Shown piece by piece: positions 28,683-40,860 of a stretch of DNA of 64,000 bases. The position numbers and the translations under genes were made by a program. The stretch comes from Musa acuminata AAA Group (lineage: Eukaryota; Streptophyta; Magnoliopsida; Zingiberales; Musaceae): contig NC_088348.1 in the NCBI RefSeq assembly GCF_036884655.1, forward strand, positions 24,284,501 through 24,348,500, written 5' to 3'. Under the pieces are notes generated by a model. It was not told the DNA's origin, did no database searches, and saw only the letters and a program-made list of their open reading frames with translations. Each line of letters opens with the position of its first letter. The first letter of the stretch is position 1.

Positions 28683-29327
28683 GGTGGGGAGCAAATGAAT
28701 CGCTTGTGGAGTTGTCGAGCTTTTTGGCGTCATCGGTTTGAGTGGTTTGAGTGTGCCTTCCGAGAATAAACTGTTGGATTGCCACAAGCTATTCTATCCT
28801 TTCAAGTTGGTGAATGCAGAAAATTTATTTGTCTGAATGAACAACATCTCAACTGTGCTTAAGCTCGAAGTTTCTGATATTTATATTCCTAATAAATGCA
28901 TTACTTTGTCCACATAATTCTGAATCTGACAATTACATTAACTTTAATGGTTTTGAGTTTGGTTTGATTTATTGCGATGAATTTAAATTATATGTTTATT
29001 ATGATTAGAAGTTTTAAATTATTGCAATGAATCCCCTGCTCTGTTATATTAATTTCATATTTTAGCATTTAGAAGTTGTGATATTTAGATTGTCGAGAAA
29101 TTTAGATTTATTATTTGATATTTTATATTAATATACATGAAATCTATGGTTTTTTATATGTTTAAAACCTCGTTTCAGATTATAATTCTGATCATATGGT
29201 ATTTGATATAAACTGCAATTATTTCATAAGTTTTCATCGGAAATATTCATGAACTATTGACTTTTAAAATTCGGAAATACTAGTTATTGATGTTTTAATT
29301 CAAAAAAATAGTTTTTGAATATTATTA

Positions 29328-29368
<41 letters not shown>

Positions 29369-31122
29369 GCGAATTTTACATATTTATTCTGATATTATTT
29401 TAATTGAAATTTTTATTATCGAATTTTTAGAGGTTCCATTAAAAAAAAGAAAACAAATTGATTGAGAATTGACTGGGTTCGGGTCTCATGGGCCGAACCA
29501 GATCACCCAACCCAAGACGCAGACCCAACTTGGACCGGGCGCAAAGGGACTGGCGCATGCGGTCCAGGGATCGGCTCGGGTTTAACAGGCCGGCTTGGTA
29601 GAGCGGCTGAGCCCCGCTTAGGCCTGCGAAGTGAGGCTCGGTTCGGGCCGTTGCGGCCTGGTGTTTAGGCCCAGTCTTCGGCCTCTCCCTCGCACGTGCA
29701 GTGCACGCGAGCATGCCCAGTCCACTGGTGAGCACAGCCCGGTGCTGCGCGAGTCTCATTGGCTCCTAATTCAGACCGAACGAGCCGGTTTGACCGGTTC
29801 AGGATGATTCTACCCTGTATAATTCAAATTAGATACAATTAAGTTTAAATTATATTAGTTTAGGATGATTCTGGATTAGTTCTACGAGGATTTCATATTG
29901 ATTCAATTCGGTTCTAATTGAATTAAGTTCAGTTTAAGTCAATCGAACCAATTCAATTAGGGTTTAGGTCGATTGATAGGGTGTGACTCATCGTCTTACT
30001 TATGTTGATTGATTATTTATGAGTTTTTAATAATTTATATGAGAGATAAAAATATACAAAAAATGATAAATGTATCCAATATGATACTAGGATTATTAGA
30101 TAGTTCCTCTATTATTCTTTTTTGAGATAAATATGTTCTTATTTTGATGAGTAAGGAAGATCACTCTATTTATTATTGGGAGTACAATATGTATTTTATT
30201 CATCCGATATTAAGAGAATAGAGAATCCATCTTGTCATGTTATGTTATGAGATAAGATAATTTCATGGGAGAGTGATCCACCTAATGTTCTGATATTGAA
30301 TCTTGTTACTGAGACCGGCTACTAAGATTTATGATCGAATGTTTTGACTTACTAAAATTTATTTTGTTATTGATTTTATTACCTATTATTAAAGGATGTT
30401 TAGCCGTTTCTACCGAGCATTGCTAATTTCAATATCTTTGCTTTGAGATGCTATATATGGAAAGTATGTTATATTCTGCTTGTACTAGAGAAGAAAAAAA
30501 TTGGACATGGATGTGTAATGATTAGCCTAATAAAAGGTTTCTGATCTGTGACTAAATTTGGGCTGTTATGATTTGCGTCTTTAGATTTGACAGTCTCATC
30601 AAAATCCAAAGTTCAAATTATAATCCAAAATCAAATCCCATATTCATGCAGGTGAACAAATCCAATGATGGTTTCACATTGTAAATACAATGTGCCTTCA
30701 TTTTATATACTATGTTGTAATAATACTAAGACATTTTTTCCATATACAGCACAACTATTACATTATTATGAAGTGTTTTTTTTTTTTTCTCTCAATAAAG
30801 CAAGTTAATTAGGCCTGTAATGACCCACCTTGACTTTGACTAGGAAAACAATCTTGCTCGGCTATTTCAGGAGACATATATGATCCATTTACATCATCCA
30901 TACCAGAAAACACAATACATTGTTTGCCTTGAGGATCAATGGTTCCAACTAAAATACATTTACTACCTATATCTTCTAAACAACAGCACTCAAAAATGTA
31001 ACAGGAAAGCTAAATCTGCAGTTCGATTTACAAGACAACTTTACAATCATCTTCTACTACATCTCAAGTGTAACAAATACCATACAAAACAACACAGCAA
31101 AACCTACTATGTCTTTCAGTTC
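28683..31122. other. Intergenic DNA with an (AT)n run and a GC-rich patch
   Basis: No gene recognised. (AT)n occupies about 29331-29364. A GC-rich patch at 29470-29770, with many GGGCC / CCGG words and a gradual return to AT-rich DNA, looks like a transposon remnant, but no diagnostic motif or target duplication was found. Confidence 0.5.
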
Positions 31123-34100
31123 TTAACAGAAATCAGCGCCGCCTGATATCAGTGGCTTCTGTGACTCGGGCAAGTGCTCAACATATAATGAATGTATCAT
31201 TTCTACGTACTCGTTCATGTTTTCGGCTTCCCACCCATCTGTTTCTATTGGTGGAAGGTACTTTACTGTGATTGGGGCTGGTCTGACTCTCAAACTATTC
31301 TTCCTCCAAGCTAGATGTGTGCCAGTGAATATCATCGGAACAATTGGCAACTGTGTTTGCAGTGCAATATGCATGAAACCCTAAGAAGATCGATAAATTC
31401 AGCTCATGATGTAAACAGAAGCATTTATATATGCAAATAGAGTTAAGATGATTACCTTCTTAAACGGAAGAAGCCTCCCTGATCTGGATCGAGTACCCTC
31501 TGGAAAAATGATAAGTGACAGGTTATGGTTCACAATTGCATGAGCTGCCTGAACTCAAGAACAAAACTTTGTTAAACATATCTTAAAAATTGTTAAAGAA
31601 TATGCTGTTCACGAGTGAGTGCAACCTCTTTCAGGGATTCGATGGCAGCAGAAGGGTTGGAGCGGTCTATACGGAGATGGTTTGCCAACACGTAAAGCTG
31701 CCCAAACAGAGGATACCAAATGATCTGGGAAAAAGATGTGTGTTATCAGTATAAGATTAATGCTTGATATCTGAGATAATCTTTGATGACAACAAAATTT
31801 AGTTTCACCCTGACCTCTTTTTTGGCTATGCCAACAGTGCCTATTGGGGTCAGCCACATAACAAGAAAAATGTCTATGGGCGACGCGTGATTACAGATAA
31901 ATATAGCCCTTGTGTCAGAAAACTCGGAACCTTCAATCTTTATGGGGTTTCCTAGAATCCACATCTGCAAGAATTAGAAGGATCAAAGATCATATATGAG
32001 AAAAAAATTATAATTTTGAAATGTAAATAGTTCATGTATGCAATAACCAGAGATACAGCACTTGGAGAGAGTGGCTGAGCATTTAAACAATGAGAAAAAG
32101 TAACTAAATACCTTACAGAAATACATAAGATGGCACTCAGGAAGAAACAGTACATAAAAGTTTTCTGCCATCTGTTATCTGAATATACACTGGTGGATTT
32201 TTTAGGTGAATACACAAGCTTCTAATAACTAATAAGCATACCCAGTAATAACAAACCAAATCTCAACCATGTAGCCTGACAAACATTATATTAATTTACA
32301 TATTTATCTTCTTTATGACAAATGAATCCCTACATATGTACATTAATTTTTTATTATATTTTTCATCACTAAAAAATACCAAAGACATTTTAGTGGGAGG
32401 TTGGTCATACAAGTATGTCTCATGTACTGTTCTTTTTGGTATTATATGTTTGACCTTTTCTGGACCCAAGTCTTTCCCGGGATATATCAGTTATCTATGA
32501 CATAAATACTTAAAGAAAGTAGTTCTTAAGGAAATGCTTCTTTACTAAGTTTATTTTGCTCAGTCAGCTTTAATTTTGTGACTTCTAGCATGGATGCACT
32601 GCAGATGCACACCTATGAAACTATTATTTTCTTGAAAACACAACCAACTATGCAATATAGCAACATGTTGTGCTATTCCCAAGAGTACAATGTGAGGCAC
32701 ACATAAAAAATAGATGTTCTGATTTGCGTGAGTTTCATGATCACTATTATCAAATTTAGGATTTAAAATTTAGCCTATACATGTAGGCTCTTGGCACAGA
32801 CCGGTACTTACTGGCTCAACAACTAGCCCGATGCATGAAGCAGTCGTTTTCACCTAGTATAGGTTCCTACTGAGCTTACCACCTACAATGGTTACCATAC
32901 CAGGCCCATCACGCTGTTTTGAATGTTGGAACTAGGTTTATGGGGTGGCAAGCATACCCTCAGTATGCAAATCCAAGAGCACCTGAATCTTCCACCCTTT
33001 TAAACCCCTATTCAACCACTTCTTTCCCCATTGTTTCACCAAATATTCTCAATCTTACTCTCCAAAGTTGACTTTTCTCAAATTCAAGGTCAATCTTAAA
33101 CAAGTCAAGCCTCACTCTCAAGAACTTGTTTTTCTCAAAAACAAAGGTATATCCAAACCTCATTTAAAAATTTGCCTTAATTTTTGTTGAATGAGGTAGC
33201 ATCTTCTTTTTTCATTTGAAGTCACGAATTTATGGATTTTGACTTAGAATTTTGATTGTTCATAAATCTATGGATGTTATGTAATTTCTTATAGAAAGGA
33301 GGCAGATCAATGAAACTCTACCATAGATCTACATGATTTTAAGATAAATCCACCCAGATCGGACCAAAAGTAATGCAGATCCAATGAAAATCCATCTGGA
33401 CCTGACCTAGATTTGTTCAATTTTGGTCTAGATGCATATAGATCTAGGTCAGATTGCACAGCTCTGACCTAGATTTACATCAAAACAGATGTGTGCTTTG
33501 ACCTAAGTTTTCATAGATTTTCATAGATCTAGTATAGAACTATAAGAATTCACCTAGATCTAGACTAAGTTCATATGGATTAGACATAGATCCATACCAA
33601 CATGACATAAATTTGCATAGATGTCGGCTAGATCTGAGCAGATGCAAACTAGATTTGCATAGATCTTATGTGTTCAAGCTTCTTTCAAGATATTGAGTCT
33701 AAATTCAATAATTGTGCACTTGAATCAGTTTGTTAGTCTGTAGGGAAATGGTACTGAAGCAACAAAGTTCAAAACCAGTATGATAGTACATTTGCTGCTT
33801 GGGCCCACCACCATTATTAACGGCATATTCACTGCAACTACATTCCATGGGCGGAGGAATAACTGAGTGAGGTAACAATTAGCGGATGGATTCCCTGATT
33901 TAGCTAAATGCACGATGGGTCTCAAGAAGTCAGACGAGCTTTTTGAGTAGAGTTGGATGTTTAGAAAGCCCTAAAGCTTCTCATGATCTGATACTTCACA
34001 TAGCTCATAGTGCCACCATATAGACTTTACTGCTCTACAGCCAATGCAAGCATACTTCTCACAATCATACTAGCTAACTTCATATGAATGCTAGTTTTAA

Positions 34101-36438
34101 GTTTTTTTGTGCAGTTGCTGTAGTAATTCCATTGATCCCGCAATGTCAAACCACTATCTAGCAAATTATACAACTTCCCTGCAACTCAAAATGTTGTGGA
34201 GCAATTTGCATTCTTTAATTTGGTTTTACTCCACAATTTGTTCTCTCACCATCATTGGTTTTGTACCAGCAATTTGCAGTCTTGAGATACTACCAGTGAC
34301 TGTCCCCGAAAATATTGTGAAAACCTCTCGACAATTGATGCTCCCTGTGCAATCCATCCTCTGTGGCATGTATCCTTTACTTGTCAGCTAGAAGATCATC
34401 CAAAACTAAAATCCTTTATACTTGATAGCCCCTGCACATATCACCATCTATCCCAATATACCTCCCCCACTTTGCTACAGTATGCATTACAATAATCAGA
34501 AAGTGTTTGTTGATGACAATCCATCAAATATAAAGATAACCTATATTTTTGTAGTTATCTATGCTACTAGTGTGTGAAATAAGTCGTGCATTGCACCAAA
34601 CAACATAATGTGAAAATCTACTTGTGGTCACTTGGCAGGTACTTAAGTACGTATGTATACAGAATTAATACTAAGCTAACTATCGAGTTATATAAAAGGT
34701 TTGTTGGTGCCTTATGTTCATCTTGAGTTCAAACTAGATCCACGTAAGACCATCTATCAATTTCCTCTGTTTACGTGAATAAATATCCTTTTGTGCCGTA
34801 ATCAAGAATGTTGTCCTCTGCATTTGAGGCAAAATACGATATGTGGGTCAGAACCCATGTGTAAAATAAATAATCTTGTCGACCAAAAAGATATACCATT
34901 TATTGGACGAAGGATCAACATTCTTTGATCAATGAAACTATGGCTGTTCCTGATACTCTTGCTACTAGATTCTGGACAAAGCATGTAAGCCATAGAAAAT
35001 TCTGTTTCAATAATGCAGCCATCAGTCAAATATGATTCAGTAGCATCATACTGAGTTTCTCTGAGATACTACATTAAGTACTATGGTTATTGTGTGCACT
35101 TTGTCTTAATGCTCCTAGATAATGCACTTGTACTTTCACAGCTTTGTACTCTATAAAGTTTTCCACTACATTATGTACTATGCCGAAGGAGGAGCTGAAG
35201 AGAAGACCCCGAGTAGTAACTAGCTAAAATGATAAGAGATGCTTAGTTGTGATTGATTGGAGATTGCAGACTCATCGATAAACCTGGAAATCTTGTTTTA
35301 ACTAATTCATGTCTCCTCTGAATCATAGTGTCATGTAACAGTCAAATTGAAAGGAAGATAAACTTGAATTATAGGGGGAATGGAACATTGTAGATTGAAT
35401 TTTTTTTCCTATTTGAAAGCATACAATTTATAAGAAGATACATTGTCAAGAGTTCCTTCTAACAAATTAAAGGGATTCTCTCGATCTCTGAAGCACTCTT
35501 TTCTGAAACAAATCTGATTGTTCATTTCATGAATCACGACTTGGCTGCACAATCAACTTTGTGTCTTTATGTTTGCCTTGTACCCAATTCTGTTCGATCC
35601 AAGTCACTATCAACAAAATAAACAACTAGTTGCAGTTGAAAGCAGTAAATCGTCCCCTCATTAAATTTACAGAACCCCACTAAACACAAAAGACGATTTT
35701 AATTGGATGATACCCATATCAGATACTAGCCAAGAACAATCATGGTAATGTGGTACCACAATATCAAAACCCACTGTCCCATTCAATGCTATCAAAATTT
35801 GATCCACCATTCGTGTCACCCACATACCCTCGCAGCATTGACATCTTCATGCCCCAATAATTGTGGACAGAAAACTCAAGCCATCCAAGAAGCTGTCCGA
35901 GGCTATTAACTTCACAATCAGGTACACGAGCGGAAATTTCAATCGATTGATTTAGAAGACCGATCGACGAGCGAAAAGAGGAGAATCAAGTCCAGTCGAT
36001 CACATATCCACACGACAAACAATAAGCACATTGAAATCAAGATATATAAAAAAAAAATGCAATTTTTTTTCGCATTATTATCAAATCGAAGCAGAACATG
36101 ATGATCAAGATTGGAACTTTCTTATTCTAATTTTTCATTTTGCTTACCATCAATCGCCCGGTGACGTGCCCGTAGAGGTTGCCCTGCCGGATCCGCTCGT
36201 AGGGCCACGGCAGCATCGGGATCATGACCACCGCCCACACGAAGGTGGTGACCGTCATGGTGAGGAAGCAGGCGACGATCCGGAGGGCCGAGACGACCAC
36301 CGTGGCCCATCCGTCCTCGTCCACGAACCCGCGACCGTCCTCCTCCGGCTCCTCGGTTTCCGGCGACGGGAACCCCGCCTCGAGGCAGCTCTCCAGCCGG
36401 CGGCCCCTCAGCAACGAGTTCAGCAGCGAGTGATCCAT
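31123..36438 (-). CDS. LPAT: 1-acyl-sn-glycerol-3-phosphate acyltransferase (LPAAT); five exons
   Basis: Exons on the minus strand: 36438-36148, 31964-31815, 31724-31626, 31548-31456 and 31380-31123, joining in frame to 296 residues. It adds an acyl chain to lysophosphatidate to make phosphatidate, a step of membrane-lipid and oil synthesis. Visible motifs: one or two membrane spans near residues 44-78 (WATVVVSALRIVACFL...), the catalytic NHASPID box at 122-128 (NHxxxxD), the substrate box FPEGTRS at 195-201, and LPIVP at 222-226. Overall it resembles the palm (coconut) LPAAT closely, including RIRQGNLYGHVTGR and ITVKYLPPI. All splice sites are GT-AG. Intron 1 is 4183 bp. The 5' exon is GC-rich. 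Whether it prefers medium-chain substrates like the coconut enzyme cannot be told; ER location is likely from the family. Confidence 0.94.
31965..36147 (-). other. Large first intron of the LPAAT gene
   Basis: 4.2 kb, GT-AG. No coding segment recognised. It contains a cluster of AGATCTAG / CATAGATCT words at about 33320-33670 and a middle-complexity stretch (32750-33200) that could be an old insertion without clear ends. Confidence 0.7.
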
Positions 36439-37168
36439 ATTCTCCTGTCCGCTCCTCCCCTTGTCTCTTCGCAATCCACCAACGGCCCAACCACAACGAT
36501 AACAGCTACAATCGACCGCATTCCCAGGAAGAAGACGAAGGCAGTAGTAAAATCCACTGCGCTACATTATTCATATATAAATAATTAAAGAAATGAGTTA
36601 ATATTTATTGAAAGCTATGAGAGTGTTGTACTAAACATGATTTTACATATTTATCCTTGTCAATTTTGAACTATAACATTTATTCTTGCAAATTTTGATA
36701 TACACGTATATTTATTAATTGGTTTGAGTTAAAAGTAAGTAATAAATATGCAAAAGGTTTATCATAATAATATACATAAATTTTGTAGGTTTTGCAACAA
36801 TAAATACATATATATACATACTAAACAATATATAGAAATGAAATGTTCATCTTTCATTGATTTTGAGGAAATTCTTTCCATGTATCTCCAAGTATTAGAG
36901 ACCTAACCATATATTTCTCCTTTAACATTCATAAAATATAAGAATAATTATGACTAACATTAATTAGTTCGAAATAAATTAAAACATAAAGAGTATTAAA
37001 TAGTGAATATTATAAAAGTAAGTTTGTAGGTGTACAACAACAATATATGTGGTGACAATTTTTAGAGGACATCCAGTAATTTAATTGATAAAAAAATATT
37101 AATGGTTGATAATAAACTCGTTAGATCAAATCTCTCTCTGTTTCATCATTAAACATTTAAATAAATAA

Positions 37169-37207
<39 letters not shown>

Positions 37208-37483
37208 GTGTGTGTGCAATTTTACCCTTAATTTTACTCCTCTAATATTGGATTCCAAAGGACTGGATTGTAATTATGTACTCGGTCAGAACACATGAAC
37301 GCGTGGGGTTGGATGTGATGGCATGTAAGAAGGACAACGGATCGAGTAGAGAGATAAGAGAAGATTCTAGAGATTGAGAGGGTGTGTAAAGGAGGATCTG
37401 TGATGAGCTGTGATGAGAGATCGGACGGAATTTATTAGTGCTTATGCCTTTATATATATGTATACTTTTGTCATTTAATATTC

Positions 37484-37517
<34 letters not shown>

Positions 37518-38390
37518 TCCTTCGAATAATATTTGGGTCATTTTAGACAATCGAACTCACTAGTCTTTTTGAAGTTAAAAAAATGGAATATAAAATTAGA
37601 ATTTTAAAATCATAATAAGGATTTAGAGGATGTGTAATTTAGATTATTCAACAAATATTTTTAACTTAAGCTGGCTTACTGAGATTAAGTGATATTGATG
37701 TAAGAGAAAATAAGGATGATAATGGATTGAAATTTTTTGAAATATGCAAATCTTTTCGGAGCAATTAATTGATTGAATTAGTGTCACATTTTATACTTTG
37801 AATTAATTGTGCTACTATTAATTGGATTTGTTTAGTTCCGAAGCAATTCGAGCCATTTAATTAGTAGATTGACTACTAAAACGGGAAAAAGAGAAAAAGG
37901 AATGCTTAGGAAATATTGGGGTCATTGTGTATTAAATTGATGCAATTTGTATAGTAATAATAGTCCATGACCTACTTACCCTTTTAACTTCATGCAAATT
38001 GATGCATTGTTGATAAAATTTAAATGTGAAGTATCCTTTTTTTTAAAGGAAATTGCCCATATAACTTCATAACTAATCTTATTTTTGCTCGATTGCATTA
38101 TAATAATTGAAATAGATCATTCCAAAAAGATTTATTTTTAGATTATTCTAATATTTCCATTTGATAATCAATCATCTTTTTTTTCCAACCATTCTATCAA
38201 ATTGATCTATTCTCAGTTATACTATTTTTTTAACTATATTATAGTATTTTTTTATTTTATTGAAAATAATTATAAGTTACTAAAAAATATTATAACTGAG
38301 CTTTTTAGATTGATTCCTAAAATTCATAAGTATTTTCTTTTTATCTATTTCCTTTTAGGATAATGTTGGTCGGTACATATTGATTTTGGA
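36439..38390. other. Intergenic DNA with AT microsatellites
   Basis: No gene seen. The first 100 bases are probably promoter/leader of LPAAT (minus). (AT)n runs lie at about 37173-37203 and 37485-37516. Confidence 0.6.
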
Positions 38391-39421
38391 ATCGGTCATC
38401 GGGAGTGGTAGTCAACCTTACGAGGACTATTGAATGTCGATAGAGGATCATCCATTCTCGATGTCATAAAAGAAATATCTCATGTGTTCTTACTTAGACA
38501 AATCTCTAGTTAGAGTCATTCGGATTCGGATTGAGAGAGAAAGAGTTCTCCAAGAGAATCCGATTAGAGCGAAATTTGAGTAGAAACCGTATGGGTCTGA
38601 TGGCACCATACCCGATATACGATTTCTGGGATATTAGATGGATGAGGGAATATATGTATATGGTGACTGAGGACAAACATGTCCAATGGATTGGATTCCC
38701 CTGTATCATTTGGGGACTGAAGCGTGGTGGCCTAGTACATCTCAATCGATGAGTCGAGTAAATTATTAGAGAGATAATAATTCACTGAGCCAGAAGGAAT
38801 TCTGATAGATATGACTCACGGCCAACTCAATATTAGGCCTAGAGGGTTACACACATATAGTAGGCGTTACGATGAGTAGAGGTTCCAATATGAGATATCC
38901 AATAAGCCCCTAAATTATTGGATCTTATGGATGAGATCCAATAAGAGCCAGTGAGAGATTATTGGATAGAGATCCACTCATCTAAGAGGTTTTGATAGTT
39001 GGATGGAGATCCAATACCCAATAGGGCAGGATCTATTAGGGTTAAGTTGACGGGGGACCTCTATAAATAAGAGAGAAATAGTTCATAGGCAAGCTCCTTT
39101 TTGGATTGTCTCTCCTATTCTCCTCTTTTTCTCCTTCTCAGATAGTAGGCTTGGAGTTTTAAGGAGTATCGTTATAACCCTACTGTGTGGATCACCACTA
39201 GAGATGACGCTTGATCTCCTTCACCCTCTCCTAGAGATCTGTAAGGATTCAGGGATATACGATCTCCCTATGTAACATAATCTTTAATATACATAATTTT
39301 TTATTTTATGGATTTTTTGCATCAATCTTCGCACGACGACGAACATATCTTTGGGAAATTGGGGATTTTGTTTCATGTTCTTCCACTACGCAAGTGATGT
39401 CGCCCCTCAGATTTTTCTACA
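38391..39421 (+). repeat. Truncated 5' LTR of the outer Copia element
   Basis: Similarity to the other two LTR copies starts abruptly at about 38391 (ATCGGGAGTGGTAGTCAACC region) and continues to the LTR end TTTTTCTACA. A CCTCTATAAATA promoter-like word lies at 39058-39069. Confidence 0.9.
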
Positions 39422-39422
39422 G

Positions 39423-39435
39423 TGGTACCAGAGCC
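39423..39435 (+). other. Primer-binding site of the outer Copia element
   Basis: TGGTACCAGAGCC, one base after the LTR end, is a variant of the initiator-Met tRNA complement TGGTATCAGAGC used by most plant Copia elements. Confidence 0.85.
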
Positions 39436-39890
39436 AAATTGTTTATGTGAAAGATTAGTTTTGAACTAGTGTTTTAGAAAATCTTTTGATGTCAAAATCG
39501 CAGGTTGGCCAATGGTTGCTTGCAACCTTTGGCCGAGGCCTAGCCACCTATGTGCAGGGGGCCAGTGCTCGACCGTAGGGGTGCTTGCCCGCGAGGGTGC
39601 ATGACCAGAGGAGCGACGTCACTCGTGGGCAAGGACGACGCCCCTCGTCCCCTATAGTGGCCACCTTCGGTAGGGTGGCAGTAACACAACAAGGGAGAAG
39701 AGAAGAGGGTTTGGGTTTTTTTTTAGTAAAAGTTAGTTTTTTCCCTCGAAATATGAGAAATTCTAGTTTCTATCCTTTATCCAAATTATGATAATACCCT
39801 TCACAATTCATAAAATTTCTTACATGCCCTTGATTTCAAAAAATATTAATTAATTAAAAAGTTTAATTGATGATGATGATGATGATGATG

Positions 39891-39922
<32 letters not shown>

Positions 39923-40347
39923 GTAGTCCTACATGATGATGATGTGTACATGTAATGTATGATATGTGGACGGATGATCATGGACCGTATAATGTGTGTA
40001 TTTGTGATTATTATTATTGGGGCCTATGAGCCTCTATTTTATTTCTCATTTATTATCGGGTCTACGTGCTTATGATTAAGTCGTATTCACATGAGGAGGC
40101 GCAGCAGGAGCGTAAAAGTGATAGTGGGACCCACGAGACGGACGATCACAATGCATGGAGATGCATCGAGATGCCGACGAAACCGATGAGGACGAGATGG
40201 ACGATCACAGAGCAAAGAGATGCATCGCTGCACACATATATCTTGATGTGAGTGATTAGGCCCACTCGCTCAAGCCTTATCATATTAGGTTGTGGTCCAT
40301 GAGCATCTGATATGATTTCTTATGTGATGTGTGATTGATTATACACC

Positions 40348-40420
<73 letters not shown>

Positions 40421-40860
40421 CATGCGATGTAGATATATATTAAATATGTATATGTGTGATACGTTATATTAGGAGACCAAATTAAAATCTCATCTCTCGA
40501 TAATATTAAATTGGTAAATGTGAGGTAATTATATTGACCCACATGGCCTTCCATCGTTATAGGTAGGGATCGATTTTCAATATAGGTTGAGTTGGTCGAG
40601 TCACTCGAGGCTCACCTATATCGTGATTCGCTATCTTGCCTATGACATAAAGATGTCACCGGTGACCTGAGGATATGGTATGCTTGATCGAGTCCCTCGA
40701 GGGCATATCATATTATCATGACTCATCTTGTAACGATGGTGTTGACTTAACTGAACATCATGGTTGGTCGAGTCCCTCGAGACTATGATGGTTCGGAGGC
40801 TGAGATTGCTCGCTATGTGTAGTATATAGATGACTCCACTCTTGCTTAGTGTTATATATT
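39436..40860 (+). other. Leader region of the outer Copia element with microsatellites
   Basis: No intact protein. It contains (GAT)n-(ATT)n at 39868-39919, (TA)n at 40350-40418, and three copies of a short palindromic motif at 40592-40610, 40684-40703 and 40764-40783. The normal N-terminal half of gag was not recognised here. Confidence 0.6.
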
